A DNA stretch of 64,000 nucleotides, taken from assembly GCF_003086795.1 (NCBI RefSeq), contig NZ_CP026003.1, positions 4,159,531 to 4,223,530 on the forward strand, given 5' to 3'. Made by a program: the position numbers and the translations under genes. Of this stretch, positions 9,231 to 17,274 are shown piece after piece (position 1 is the first letter of the stretch; each line of letters starts with the position of its first letter). This stretch comes from Stenotrophomonas sp. SAU14A_NAIMI4_5. GTDB lineage: Bacteria; Pseudomonadota; Gammaproteobacteria; Xanthomonadales; Xanthomonadaceae. A model generated the notes under the pieces. It saw nothing but the letters and a program-made list of their open reading frames with translations. It did no database searches and was not told the origin of the DNA.

Positions 9231-9733
9231 CCGCCAAGCGTTCCTTCCGCCGCCGCGTGTTCCCCTCGCCCGCCCTGAGCATGATGGTGGTGGCGTTCTG
9301 GCTGCTGATGTCCGACAGCTTCACCCTCGGCCAGATCGTGCTGGGCCTGGTGCTGGGCGTGGTGGTGCCGCTGTTCGCCGCGCGCCTGGACCGCGAGTTC
9401 GCCAGCATCGGCACGCTGCGGCCGGTGCCCAAGCTGCTGGTCGTCACCCTGTGGGACATCCTGATGTCCAACATCCGCGTGGCCATCCAGGTGCTCGGCC
9501 CGGAGCGCAACATCCACCCCGGTTTCATCTGGCTGCCGCTGGATATCGCCAACATCCATGGCATCGCCGCGCTGACCAGCATGATCACCCTGACCCCGGG
9601 CACCGTGTCGGCCGCGCTGAGCGATGACCGCAAGTACCTGCTGGTGCACGTGCTGCACCTGGAAGACCCGCAGGAACTGATCGACACGATCAAGCGACGT
9701 TACGAAGCCCCGCTGATGGAGATCTTCCCATGA
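9227..9733 (+). CDS. mnhE: Mrp/Mnh antiporter subunit E
   Basis: A 168-residue subunit with a hydrophobic N-terminal third (two or three helices) and a cytoplasmic C-terminal half. The family motif TSMITLTPGTVSAALSDDRKYLLVHVLH is intact; only its first part, ITLTPGTVSA, is needed for recognition. The gene starts with ATG overlapping the stop of subunit D and ends overlapping subunit F, both by 4 nt. Confidence 0.93.
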   Translation: MTAKRSFRRRVFPSPALSMMVVAFWLLMSDSFTLGQIVLGLVLGVVVPLFAARLDREFASIGTLRPVPKLLVVTLWDILMSNIRVAIQVLGPERNIHPGFIWLPLDIANIHGIAALTSMITLTPGTVSAALSDDRKYLLVHVLHLEDPQELIDTIKRRYEAPLMEIFP

Positions 9734-10014
9734 CTGGATTCCAGATCATCCAGACCACCCTGGTGGTGTGCATGCACGTGGTCGGCCTGGCCATGCTGCT
9801 GGGCACCTGGCGCCTGCTGCGCGGCCCCACCGTGCCAGACCGCATCCTCGCGCTGGACACGCTGTCGGTGACCGCCATCGCCGAGCTGATGCTGTTCGGC
9901 ATGTACCTCAACTCGGCGATCTACTTCGAAGCGGCGCTGGTCATTGCCATGCTCGGCTTCGGCAGCACGGTGGTGCTGAGCAAGTTCGTGCTGCGCCGGG
10001 ACATCGTCGAATGA
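9730..10014 (+). CDS. mnhF: Mrp/Mnh antiporter subunit F
   Basis: A 94-residue subunit with three transmembrane helices. RLLRGPTVPDRILALDTLS after helix 1 is the conserved MrpF loop. The length is normal. It overlaps subunits E and G by 4 nt each (ATGA). Confidence 0.93.
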   Translation: MTGFQIIQTTLVVCMHVVGLAMLLGTWRLLRGPTVPDRILALDTLSVTAIAELMLFGMYLNSAIYFEAALVIAMLGFGSTVVLSKFVLRRDIVE

Positions 10015-10397
10015 TCACCTTCATCCAGATCGCCCTGTCGGTGCTGCTGCTGTTTGGGTGCTTCTTCATCCTGGTCGGTGCACTGGGGCTGGTGAAGCTG
10101 TCGACGTTCTTCAAGCGTCTGCACGCGCCGACCAAGGCCAGCACGCTGGGCGTGGGCTGCGTGCTGGCGTGCTCGGTCTGCTACCACATCTTCCTGGGCC
10201 AGGACCCGCAGCCGCGCGAGCTGCTGATCACCGTGTTCCTGTTCATCACCGCGCCGATCAGCGCGCACATGATGGCCAAGGCCGCGCTGTCGCTGCTGAT
10301 GGAAACCCGCCCCAGCCTGCCGGGCAACGAGCGCGCGAAGGAAGAGCAGCTGCCGCCGCCGGAACCGGCGCGGGAAGAGGAAACCCCCGCAAGCTGA
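10011..10397 (+). CDS. mnhG: Mrp/Mnh antiporter subunit G
   Basis: A 128-residue last subunit of the complex. Three transmembrane helices are followed by a Pro/Glu-rich cytoplasmic tail. MrpG motifs are GALGLVKLSTFFKRLHAPTK and FLFITAPISAHMMAKAA. The start is the ATG at 10011, which overlaps the stop of subunit F (ATGA); the frame is open further upstream but only in antiporter F sequence. The gene is followed directly by a SMAG array. Confidence 0.93.
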   Translation: MITFIQIALSVLLLFGCFFILVGALGLVKLSTFFKRLHAPTKASTLGVGCVLACSVCYHIFLGQDPQPRELLITVFLFITAPISAHMMAKAALSLLMETRPSLPGNERAKEEQLPPPEPAREEETPAS

Positions 10398-10399
10398 CG

Positions 10400-10529
10400 G
10401 TAGGTGCCGACCGTTGGTCGGCATTGCCCGCTCTTGGTGGGTGCCGACCGTTGGTCGGCACGGCCCGCTCTTGGTGGGTGCCGACCGTTGGTCGGCACGG
10501 CCCGTCATCCACGCATGGCGTGGATCTAC
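10400..10529. repeat. SMAG REP array with 37-bp period
   Basis: Three near-identical palindromes (core GTGCCGACCGTTGGTCGGCA) begin at 10404, 10441 and 10478, an exact 37-bp period, the first headed by GTAG at 10400. A fourth, different palindrome (10507-10529) lies on the minus strand, and its GTAG head supplies the stop codon of the antiporter gene that ends at 10526. The array lies between convergent genes. Confidence 0.9.
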
Positions 10530-11479
10530 AGGACCAGGGCGATCTCCAGGCCCAGCCACGCGACGAATGCGCCGAGCAGGATCCCGCCTTCGCCACGGCT
10601 GATCTTCAGGTCACCGCGCAGCATCGGGTACAGCACCAGGGCGAAGGCCAGCAGCGCCGGCAGTTCCAGGCGCACGAACGAGGCCGGCAGCGCCAGCGGC
10701 TGCAGCAGCCCCATCGCGCCGATCACCAGCAGCAGGTTGACCACGCTGGAGCCCAGCACGTGGCCCAGCACCATGTCACCGTGGCCACGGCGCGCGGCTG
10801 CGATGGCCGCGGCTACTTCCGGCAGCGTGGTGCCGATGGCCACCGGCAGCAGGCCGACCAGCAGCGGCGTCCAGCCCAGCGCCGCACCGAAATCCGCCGC
10901 AGCGCCCACCACCAGGCGCGCCCCCCAGTAGAGCGTCAGCGCGGCGATCAGCACGCGCAGCACGTTCAGCGGCAGGCTGGTGCGGCTCAACGCGGATTCG
11001 GCGATGACCGCCTGCACGTCCGGCGCTTCCAGGCGCCCGCGACGCAGCAGCACGATCTGCACCAGCACGAAGCCCGCCACCAGCACGCCGGCTTCCCAGC
11101 GCTGCAGGCGACCATCCAGGCCGAACACGATCAGCAGCAGGCCGGCGGCCAGCAGCGACCACCACAGCACGCCCTGCAGGCGAGCGCGCAGCACCAGCGG
11201 CGCGGCGATGGCAGCCACGGCCAGGGTCAGGCCGAGATTGGCGATGCTGCTGCCGATGGCGTTGCCCAGGGCCAGCTCGGGCTGGCCGACGAGCAGCGCG
11301 CGCGCATTGACCGCCAGTTCCGGCAGCGAGGTGGCGACGCCGAGCAGCAGCAGGCCCGCAGTGAAAGCGCTGGCGCCGAAGCGCTGGGCGAGGCCGGACA
11401 CGGCCTTGACGATGGAATCCCCGCCCAGCGCCAGCAGCAGCAGGCCAAGCAGGAACCAGGCAATCGAGATGGCGATCAT
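10526..11479 (-). CDS. Calcium/sodium antiporter, CaCA family (YrbG-like)
   Basis: A 317-residue inner-membrane cation exchanger with about ten transmembrane helices. The two inverted alpha repeats that form the ion sites are visible: GVATSLPELAVNARALL with GNAIGSSIANLGL in the first half, and AIGTTLPEVAAAIAAARRG with GHVLGSSVVNLLL in the second. Both keep the ion-ligand glutamates (LPE). It probably exchanges Ca2+ for Na+ or H+. The UAG stop is formed by the GTAG of a SMAG palindrome. Confidence 0.92.
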   Translation of the reverse strand: MIAISIAWFLLGLLLLALGGDSIVKAVSGLAQRFGASAFTAGLLLLGVATSLPELAVNARALLVGQPELALGNAIGSSIANLGLTLAVAAIAAPLVLRARLQGVLWWSLLAAGLLLIVFGLDGRLQRWEAGVLVAGFVLVQIVLLRRGRLEAPDVQAVIAESALSRTSLPLNVLRVLIAALTLYWGARLVVGAAADFGAALGWTPLLVGLLPVAIGTTLPEVAAAIAAARRGHGDMVLGHVLGSSVVNLLLVIGAMGLLQPLALPASFVRLELPALLAFALVLYPMLRGDLKISRGEGGILLGAFVAWLGLEIALVL

Positions 11480-11515
11480 CGAGCACTCCCCAGCGGTCGT
11501 GGCGCGATTCTACGC

Positions 11516-11542
11516 GTGGCCCACCCGCTGCGGGTGGGCCAC
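11516..11542. terminator. Strong hairpin downstream of the lipoprotein gene
   Basis: A perfect 12-bp stem (GTGGCCCACCCG and its complement) with a 3-nt loop. It lies 11 nt beyond the stop of the minus-strand lipoprotein gene and has no T run. It may act as a 3' end stabiliser or terminator. Confidence 0.5.
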
Positions 11543-11553
11543 GGTCGTGGTGG

Positions 11554-12192
11554 TCAGAGGCAGCCTTCCACGTAATCCACCTGCGGGGTCTGGCCGACCC
11601 GCCAGCCGCTGACCTTACCGTCGGGTGCCACCTCGAAATCGATGATGCCCGCGCCCTCCTGGGCCGGGCGCACGCGCAGGTGCTGGGCCTTCTCGTCGTA
11701 CTTGTCCGGGCCGACGTCGGCGCGTTCGGGGTACAGCAGCTGCAGCTCGCCCAGGGTCATGCCGACCTTGCCGCCGCCCGGTGCGACGATGCCGGTGCTG
11801 AACACCTCGTAGCGCACCAGCTTGCGGCCTTCGATCATCAGGCGCGGATCATCGGCCCCCTGCGGGTGCAGGTAATAGCATTCGTCGTCGTTGTCATTGT
11901 CCGGCAACGGCTTGCCGGTCGCATCCAGGTTCATGACCTGGAGGGGCGCGCCGAAGCCACTGCGCACGTCGGCGATGGACGCGCCCAGGCGGGCGCCGCC
12001 GAAGCCATCCAGCCGCGCCGGGCTGTCGCTGCGCGGGTCGGCCGGCGAGGTGGTGGCCAGGTCGGCATCGGCCGGGGCGGTGGCGGTCGCCGTGTCCTTG
12101 GCCGGGGCGGGGGCAGCCTCGGGGCTGTCGGGGCTGCGCGAACAGGCGGCCAGCGACAGCAGCAACAGACCGGCAATCGGGAGGTGTTTCAT
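11554..12192 (-). CDS. Hypothetical lipoprotein
   Basis: A 212-residue predicted lipoprotein. MKHLPIAGLLLLSLAAC is a type II signal peptide with lipobox LAAC, followed by an Ala/Pro/Thr-rich linker and a globular domain of about 150 residues (from LDGFGGARLGASIADVRSGFG) of unknown function. It contains KVGMTLGELQLLYPERADV, similar in style to lipoproteins with a repeated GxSxxEVxxxxG-type fold. The start is the ATG at 12192 because it opens the signal peptide directly; six extra codons upstream are possible but less likely. Confidence 0.8.
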   Translation of the reverse strand: MKHLPIAGLLLLSLAACSRSPDSPEAAPAPAKDTATATAPADADLATTSPADPRSDSPARLDGFGGARLGASIADVRSGFGAPLQVMNLDATGKPLPDNDNDDECYYLHPQGADDPRLMIEGRKLVRYEVFSTGIVAPGGGKVGMTLGELQLLYPERADVGPDKYDEKAQHLRVRPAQEGAGIIDFEVAPDGKVSGWRVGQTPQVDYVEGCL

Positions 12193-12315
12193 GGCGCGGA
12201 TCCTTGGCACGAGATGGCTGCACGCTAGCGCAGCGCGCGTGCAGGCGCTGCATTGTCATCGCCGTTTCATGCCCCGCGTTCAGGCTCGGCGTGCACCGAC
12301 TTGGCTGTCCCTCCC

Positions 12316-12882
12316 ATGCAACCGCGCAAGACCGACCTCGCCCGAACCGCGCTGCAGGCCCACCGCGCGCCGCTGGACATGCGCCAGCGCCGCCTGCTGA
12401 TCCTGTGCGATGGCCAGCGCAGCATCGCCGACCTGACCGGCTTGATGGGCCAGGAAGCGCCTGCCATGGTGATCCAGCTGATCCAGGGCGGCTATCTGGA
12501 AACCGGCGCGCCCGCAGCGGCGAGTCCATCTGCAGCGCCAGCGCCTGCCGCGCCCCGCCCTGCGGCGGCGGCGGCAGCCGCACCCGTGCCCGCCCCCGTG
12601 CCAGCCCCCGCCCCGGCCGCACCGGTCGAGCGCCGCCGCTCGCTGGTGGCCGCACGCATCTACCTGCTGGGCATCCTCGAGATGCAGCGCAACCCGATGG
12701 CGGCCGCCCTGTTCCGCGACCTGCAGCAGGCCCGCGCCGAGAACGACGTGGTGAAGGTGCTGCAGGCGGCGCTGCAGGTACTGCCCGGCATGACCTCAGA
12801 AGGCTACTGCGAGCGCGTTCGGCAGCGCCTGCTGGAGGCGCTGCCGATGGAGCACTGCGACGCGTTTGCGGCAACGGCGTAG
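12316..12882 (+). CDS. Hypothetical protein with Ala/Pro linker
   Basis: A 188-residue protein I do not recognise. The N-terminal 60 residues (MQPRKTDLARTALQAHRAPL then LLILCDGQRSIADLTGLMG) look like a small winged-helix-type domain. Then comes an Ala/Pro-rich linker of about 45 residues and a helical C-terminal domain of about 85 residues (MQRNPMAAALFRDLQQARAE). There is no signal peptide. The frame is open to 12253, but the ATG at 12316 starts the conserved-looking part; neither start has a good ribosome-binding site. Confidence 0.62.
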   Translation: MQPRKTDLARTALQAHRAPLDMRQRRLLILCDGQRSIADLTGLMGQEAPAMVIQLIQGGYLETGAPAAASPSAAPAPAAPRPAAAAAAAPVPAPVPAPAPAAPVERRRSLVAARIYLLGILEMQRNPMAAALFRDLQQARAENDVVKVLQAALQVLPGMTSEGYCERVRQRLLEALPMEHCDAFAATA

Positions 12883-12895
12883 GGTTGCGAAAACA

Positions 12896-13038
12896 CCCAC
12901 GCATGGCGTGGATCTACAACATCACCCGGTCGCATTGACCGCGAAGATCCACGCCATGCATGGATCCCGCAGCCCGCCAGTAGATCCACGCCATGCATGG
13001 ATCCCGCAGCCCCCAGTAGATCCACGCCATGCGTGGAT
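12896..13038. repeat. SMAG REP array, four copies
   Basis: One palindrome on the minus strand (12896-12917) is followed by three on the plus strand whose ATCCACGC arms begin at 12947, 12984 and 13020 (periods 37 and 36 bp). All share the core ATCCACGCCATG. It lies between convergent genes, and hmgA ends 9 nt beyond it. Confidence 0.88.
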
Positions 13039-13046
13039 GCGATGAA

Positions 13047-14345
13047 TCAACGGAAATTGTTGCGCAGGCCGTTCCAGCACTGCTGGTAATCGCCCTGGCG
13101 ATGGCTGGCGGCCACGGCCTGCGCGCTCGGGCGGATCACTGCGCGGGTCTCGAACATGAAGGCCATCGTGTCCTTGATGACATCGGCCTTGGACAGGTCG
13201 GCATTGGACGCCTTGTCGAAGGTCGGCGCATCCGGGCCATGGCCGCTCATGCAGTTGTGCAGCGACGCGCCACCGGGCACGAAGCCCTCGGCCTTGGCGT
13301 CGTAGGCACCGTGCACCAGGCCCATGAACTCGCTGGCGATGTTGCGGTGGAACCACGGCGGGCGGAACGTGTTCTGCGCCACCAGCCAGCGCGGCGGGAA
13401 GATGGCGAAATCCATGTTGCTGGTGCCCGGCGTGTCGCTGGGCGAATGCAGCACCAGGAAGATCGACGGGTCCGGATGGTCGTAGCTGATCGAGCCGATC
13501 GTGTTGAAGCGGCGCAGGTCGTAGCGGTACGGCGCGTAGTTGCCGTGCCAGGCCACCACGTCCAGCGGCGAATGGTCGATGGGCGCGCGCCACAGGCGGC
13601 CCTCGAACTTGGCGATCAGTTCGAAATCACCGTCCACATCCTCGAATGCGGCGTGCGGGGTTTCGAAGTCGCGCGGGTTGGCCAGGCCGTTGGCACCGAT
13701 CGGGCCCAGGTCCGGCAGCTTCAGCAGCGCGCCGTAGTTTTCGCAGATGTAGCCGCGGCTGGGGCCGTCGGGCAGCTCGACGCGGAAGCGCACGCCGCGC
13801 GGAATGACCGCGATCTGCTGCGGTTCGATCTCGATCACGCCCAGTTCGGTCAGCAGGCGCAGCGCGCCCAGCTGCGGCACGATCAGCAGTTCGCCGTCGG
13901 CGTTGTAGAAGTAGCGGCCGACCATGTCCCGGTTGGCGGCGTACAGATGGATGCCGACGCCGGCATGCGCATCGGGCGCGCCGTTGCCGCCCATGGTGTA
14001 CAGGCCTTCGACGAAATCGGTCGGCAGTTCCGGCAGCGGCAGCGGGCTCCAGCGCAGCTGGTTCGGCGAGGCCGGCTGCGCGCCGAAATCACACTGCAGC
14101 TGCGACTGCGCGAACGGGGTGAATTCGCCGTGGGTCACCGCCGGGCGGATGCGGTACAGCCAGCTGCGGCGGTTGCTGCCGCGCGGCGCGGTGAACGCGG
14201 TGCCGGACAGCTGCTCGGCGTACAGGCCGTGGGCCACCTTCTGCGGTGAGTTCTGCCCGACCGGCAGCGCGCCGGCGACGGCCTCGGTGGCGAATTCGTT
14301 GCCGAAACCGGACTGGTAGCCGCGGGCGGTGAGGGTGGTGGACAT
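13047..14345 (-). CDS. hmgA: Homogentisate 1,2-dioxygenase
   Basis: A 432-residue Fe(II) ring-cleaving enzyme that converts homogentisate to maleylacetoacetate in tyrosine/phenylalanine degradation. Signatures are [15 protein letters not shown] at the N-terminus, [14 protein letters not shown] and the metal-binding region [18 protein letters not shown]. The ATG at 14345 is chosen because AGGAG lies 7 nt upstream; the longer open frame (to 14390) has no support. It is downstream of hppD on the same strand, about 100 nt apart with SMAG repeats between. Loss of this gene usually gives brown pigment. Confidence 0.97.
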   Translation of the reverse strand: MSTTLTARGYQSGFGNEFATEAVAGALPVGQNSPQKVAHGLYAEQLSGTAFTAPRGSNRRSWLYRIRPAVTHGEFTPFAQSQLQCDFGAQPASPNQLRWSPLPLPELPTDFVEGLYTMGGNGAPDAHAGVGIHLYAANRDMVGRYFYNADGELLIVPQLGALRLLTELGVIEIEPQQIAVIPRGVRFRVELPDGPSRGYICENYGALLKLPDLGPIGANGLANPRDFETPHAAFEDVDGDFELIAKFEGRLWRAPIDHSPLDVVAWHGNYAPYRYDLRRFNTIGSISYDHPDPSIFLVLHSPSDTPGTSNMDFAIFPPRWLVAQNTFRPPWFHRNIASEFMGLVHGAYDAKAEGFVPGGASLHNCMSGHGPDAPTFDKASNADLSKADVIKDTMAFMFETRAVIRPSAQAVAASHRQGDYQQCWNGLRNNFR

Positions 14346-14381
14346 GGTGGCTCCTGGAACGCGATGCCGGAACGGAAAGCA

Positions 14382-14432
14382 GCCGAGCATGGCTCGGCTC
14401 TACTGGTGAGCAGCCGCCGGGCGTGGCCCGGC
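14382..14432. repeat. Two SMAG REP palindromes between hmgA and hppD
   Basis: The first (14382-14403) is GCCGAGC-atg-GCTCGGC ending in CTAC; the second (14416-14432) is GCCGGGC-gtg-GCCCGGC. They lie between the stop of hppD and the start of hmgA and so inside the likely hppD-hmgA transcript. Confidence 0.8.
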
Positions 14433-14446
14433 GCTGCCGATGAACG

Positions 14447-15559
14447 TTACAGCACGCCGCGGCGGATCTGGTCGCGCTCGATGCTTTCGAACAGCGCGGT
14501 GAAGTTGCCTTCGCCGAAGCCTTCGTTGCCCTTGCGCTGGATGATCTCGAAGAAGATCGGGCCGATGCAGTTCTGGGTGAAGATCTGCAGCAGCTTGCGC
14601 TGGTGGGTTTCCGGATCGGCGTCGATCAGGATCTTGTTCTTCGCCAGGCGCGCCACGTCTTCACCGTGGTTCGGCACGCGCTGGTCGATCACATCGAAGT
14701 AGGTTTCCGGCGTGTCGAGGAAATCCACGCCCTGCGCGCGCATGGCTTCGACGGTCTCGTAGATGTTGTCGGTGAAGCAGGCGATGTGCTGGATGCCCTC
14801 GCCCTTGTACGCGTCCAGGTACTCGTTGATCTGGCTCTTCGGGTCGGACGATTCGTTCAGCGGGATGCGCACGATGCCGTCCGGCGCGGTCATCGCCTTG
14901 GACACCAGGCCGGTCTTCAGGCCCTTGATGTCGAAGTAGCGGATCTCGCGGAAGTTGAACAGGCGCTCGTAGTAATCCGACCACTGCTGCATGTTGCCGA
15001 AGTACAGGTTGTGGGTCAGGTGGTCGATGAAGGTCAGGCCGAAGCCGAACGGACGCAGGTCGGCGCCGTCGATCACCTCGTAGTCGCCATCGAAGACGCT
15101 GCCGGCGCTGCCGTAGCGGTCCACCAGGTACAGCATGCAATCGCCGATGCCCTTGATGACCGGGGCGTTGACCGCCTTGCTGTCCGGCTTGAAGGCGATG
15201 GCTTCGGCGCCGTTGCCCAGGGCGGTCTGGTAGACCTCCTGGCCCGGCTTCTTGAAGCGGATGGCGAAGCCGCAGGCGCACGGACCGTGCTTTTCGGCGA
15301 AGTCGGCGGCGAAGGAATCGGGGTCTTCGTTGACGAGGAAGTTGACGTCGCCCTGGCGATAGACGGTAATCGGACGCTGCTTGTGCTTGAGCACCGCGCT
15401 GAAGCCCATCTTGCGGAAGTACTCGTGCAGCTCCCGGCCACGGCCGGCCGGGGCGGCAAATTCGACGAACTCGAAGCCGTCGATGCCCATCGGGTTTTCG
15501 AAGGTGGTGACCTGCATGCCGGGGTTCGGGTGCGAGGCGGTCGGGACTGCGGTATTCAT
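14447..15559 (-). CDS. hppD: 4-hydroxyphenylpyruvate dioxygenase
   Basis: A 370-residue Fe(II) dioxygenase that makes homogentisate from 4-hydroxyphenylpyruvate, the step before hmgA. It has two vicinal-oxygen-chelate halves. Motifs in the catalytic half are FGLTFIDHLTHNLYFGNMQQ (iron His), GEGIQHIACFTDNIYE (second His) and IGPIFFEIIQRKGNEGFGEG (iron Glu). I use the ATG at 15559, which is followed by the normal N-terminus (MNTAVPTASHPNPGMQ); the frame upstream to 16381 is non-coding read-through over the regulator on the other strand. It is divergent from a MarR gene that probably controls it. Confidence 0.96.
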   Translation of the reverse strand: MNTAVPTASHPNPGMQVTTFENPMGIDGFEFVEFAAPAGRGRELHEYFRKMGFSAVLKHKQRPITVYRQGDVNFLVNEDPDSFAADFAEKHGPCACGFAIRFKKPGQEVYQTALGNGAEAIAFKPDSKAVNAPVIKGIGDCMLYLVDRYGSAGSVFDGDYEVIDGADLRPFGFGLTFIDHLTHNLYFGNMQQWSDYYERLFNFREIRYFDIKGLKTGLVSKAMTAPDGIVRIPLNESSDPKSQINEYLDAYKGEGIQHIACFTDNIYETVEAMRAQGVDFLDTPETYFDVIDQRVPNHGEDVARLAKNKILIDADPETHQRKLLQIFTQNCIGPIFFEIIQRKGNEGFGEGNFTALFESIERDQIRRGVL

Positions 15560-15572
15560 GGCGTGGCTCCGA

Positions 15573-15591
15573 ATCGGTACCGCATCGGTAC
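15573..15591. promoter_or_regulatory. Candidate operator: direct repeat ATCGGTAC, 11-bp spacing
   Basis: The octamer ATCGGTAC occurs twice, at 15573-15580 and 15584-15591, one helical turn apart and 14 nt upstream of hppD. It is a plausible binding site for the divergent MarR regulator, but no binding evidence exists. Confidence 0.35.
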
Positions 15592-15688
15592 AAACCAGGT
15601 GCGGGCTAGGGTGGACCCGGCGAGAATGCAGGGTCCGGACATACCACTTATAGTTACACTTGAAACCACCAGCAAGGTGCACCGCAGC

Positions 15689-16183
15689 ATGAGCCCAGCC
15701 GACCCCGCCTCCACCCGCGTGCGTGCCTCGCACGTCCTGCTCGACCTGGAACAGTTCCTGCCGTATCGGCTGAGCGTGCTGTCCAACCGCGTGAGCGGCA
15801 ACATCGCCAAACTTTATGGCGACCGTTACGGCCTGGCCATTCCCGAGTGGCGGGTGATCACCATCCTGGCGCTGTATCCGGGGTCGTCGGCCAGTGAGGT
15901 CTCCGACCGCACGGCGATGGACAAGGTGGCGGTCAGCCGGGCGGTGGCACGGCTGCTGGAGCGCGGTTTCATCAAGCGTGAGACGCACGGCGACGACCGC
16001 CGGCGCTCGGTGCTGGCGCTGTCGGCGGCGGGTTTCGAGGTGTACGAGACGATCGCGCCGCTGGTGATCGAGATCACCCGCAAGCTGATGTCGGTGCTGA
16101 GCGAGGAAGAGGAGCAGGTGCTGGAGAAGCTGATCCTGCGGCTGGCGGGTGATGGCCTGGAGCGGATGGGCGAAGGCGTCTGA
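15689..16183 (+). CDS. MarR family transcriptional regulator
   Basis: A 164-residue winged-helix repressor. The DNA-binding region is IPEWRVITILALYPGSSASE followed by DKVAVSRAVARLLERGFIKR and the wing DDRRRSVLALSAAG. The rest forms the helical dimer interface. It is divergently transcribed from hppD with a 129-nt gap, so regulation of the hppD-hmgA tyrosine pathway and of itself is likely, perhaps in response to an aromatic ligand. The ATG at 15689 gives the normal family length; the frame is open far upstream but only opposite hppD. Confidence 0.9.
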   Translation: MSPADPASTRVRASHVLLDLEQFLPYRLSVLSNRVSGNIAKLYGDRYGLAIPEWRVITILALYPGSSASEVSDRTAMDKVAVSRAVARLLERGFIKRETHGDDRRRSVLALSAAGFEVYETIAPLVIEITRKLMSVLSEEEEQVLEKLILRLAGDGLERMGEGV

Positions 16184-16285
16184 GGGGAAGGTTTCCGGGG
16201 CCCTGCCCCGGCCCCCGGTACCCGGTCGCGTCGATCGTGCTCGACTAGGGCAACGTCCAGAGCAACAGCTGGCTTTCCGTGGGAT

Positions 16286-16469
16286 GGCGGGGCGGTGTGG
16301 CCTTGCAGGACACGCCGTGACCCCCCCTCCGGGGTCCGGCCCAGCCGCTGGCGGCTGTGCGTTCGGGCGCTTGCGAAGCAATGCTTCGCAAGCAAAGCGC
16401 CCTCACCCCTGGGGGCTCGATGGCGCCATCCATGGCGCCAACGGTCCTGCAAGCCCACACCGCCCCACC
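16286..16469. repeat. Large stem-loop element, copy A
   Basis: Two 26-bp arms (16286-16311 and 16444-16469) are complementary at 24 of 26 positions and enclose a loop of about 130 nt that contains further hairpins: a 12-bp perfect stem at 16369-16393 (GCTTGCGAAGCA and its complement) and GGCGCCAT/ATGGCGCC near 16421-16440. The sequence just outside (TCCGTGGGATGGCGGGG) matches the two copies at 37 kb, but the inner part of the stem differs while keeping pairing. Confidence 0.75.
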
Positions 16470-16493
16470 TCTGACAGATTCCGTGCGCTGTCG

Positions 16494-16624
16494 GTGGGTG
16501 CCGACCGTTGGTCGGCACATCTGTCAGATAGCGAAATTAATTGTGGGTCAGAACCCGTGCCGACCAACGGTCGGCACCCACCCTAGCCGGACGCCGCTCT
16601 GGTAGATCCACGCCATGCGTGGAT
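16494..16624. repeat. Three SMAG REP palindromes and an ATCTGTCAGAT site
   Basis: Copies lie at 16494-16518 (plus), 16555-16580 (minus) and 16602-16624 (plus, headed by GTAG). The 11-bp palindrome ATCTGTCAGAT at 16519-16529 abuts the first copy, exactly as it does twice near 37.6-37.7 kb. Confidence 0.85.
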
Positions 16625-16947
16625 GACGTTGGCTGCCATCCCCGACGTGTCGCCGGCAACCCTGCGCGCATGCGTCGGGCCATCTTTGATGACATTGGGT
16701 GCACGCGGCTTGGCATTCGCCGACGAACGGCACTCATCCCGGACGCGTCACGGCCTGTCGGCTTTGCCGCCTGATGTTTCGGGATCGGCCCGGTAGCGTC
16801 GTCTTGGACAGGTCGGGCCTATCCAACGGCTTCAATCGAGTGATTTTGCCTATTGGACGACCGGCCCCACCGGGGCGAGGTTGGGCGCGCAGCGGAGCAC
16901 CGCTGCCGGGGTTGAAAGCCCGTTGACCCAGGCTCAGGAATCCCACC

Positions 16948-17187
16948 ATGTCCCGATCCGCCCGCCGCAAGGTTCCGGCGCCCGCCCCTGTCTCCATCGA
17001 TCATGAGGCCGACCTGCAGCGCATCGATGAGGCGCTGGCGACGGTGGAATCCTTCGCCGACGTCTGGTTCGAGCACCATCGCCTGAAGCCCTGCCCGCCC
17101 GGGTTCCTGCTGTCGCTGAACCGGCTGCGCGATTTCACCAGCTTCGCCAAGGCCTATGCGACCGCGTTGCGGGTGGTGCGGGAGTAG
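16948..17187 (+). CDS. Small hypothetical protein
   Basis: A 79-residue protein of unknown function. It has a basic, proline-rich N-terminus (MSRSARRKVPAPAPV) and then an amphipathic helical body (ADLQRIDEALATVESFADVW). There is no signal peptide or membrane segment and no motif I recognise. A weak AGGAA precedes the ATG. The UAG stop codon is provided by the GTAG of a SMAG repeat, which suggests the repeat inserted at, or has come to define, the end of the frame. Confidence 0.6.
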   Translation: MSRSARRKVPAPAPVSIDHEADLQRIDEALATVESFADVWFEHHRLKPCPPGFLLSLNRLRDFTSFAKAYATALRVVRE

Positions 17188-17206
17188 ATCCACGCCATGC
17201 GTGGAT
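17184..17206 (+). repeat. SMAG REP palindrome supplying a stop codon
   Basis: A GTAG-headed palindrome (ATCCACGCCATGCGTGGAT core). Its TAG at 17185-17187 is the in-frame stop of the preceding small gene. Confidence 0.85.
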
Positions 17207-17230
17207 GGCTGCGATGCCTTTACCCGCAAT

Positions 17231-17269
17231 GGGGTCAGAGCCCTTTCCTGCGGAAAGGGATCCGACCCC
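17231..17269. terminator. Long interrupted hairpin downstream of a membrane hypothetical
   Basis: An inverted repeat with outer arms GGGGTC/GACCCC and inner arms CCCTTTCC/GGAAAGGG lies 6 nt after the stop of the minus-strand gene at 17275. It has no T run. It may be a terminator or one more dispersed palindrome. Confidence 0.45.
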
Positions 17270-17274
17270 GCGGC

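Larger units (their letters stand above)
16184..16947. other. Gene-free, repeat-rich gap
   Basis: About 760 bases without a credible gene. It holds one large stem-loop element (16286-16469), SMAG palindromes and an ATCTGTCAGAT palindrome (listed separately). In 16625-16947 I see no gene and only weak G/C-rich inverted repeats; a promoter for the small protein that follows must lie there. Confidence 0.7.

Noticed and set aside
10400..10529. Regular repeat array that looks like a small CRISPR
   Set aside because: The repeated units are perfect REP palindromes with a GTAG head, the intervening 16-nt stretches are nearly identical to each other rather than variable, and there are no cas genes.
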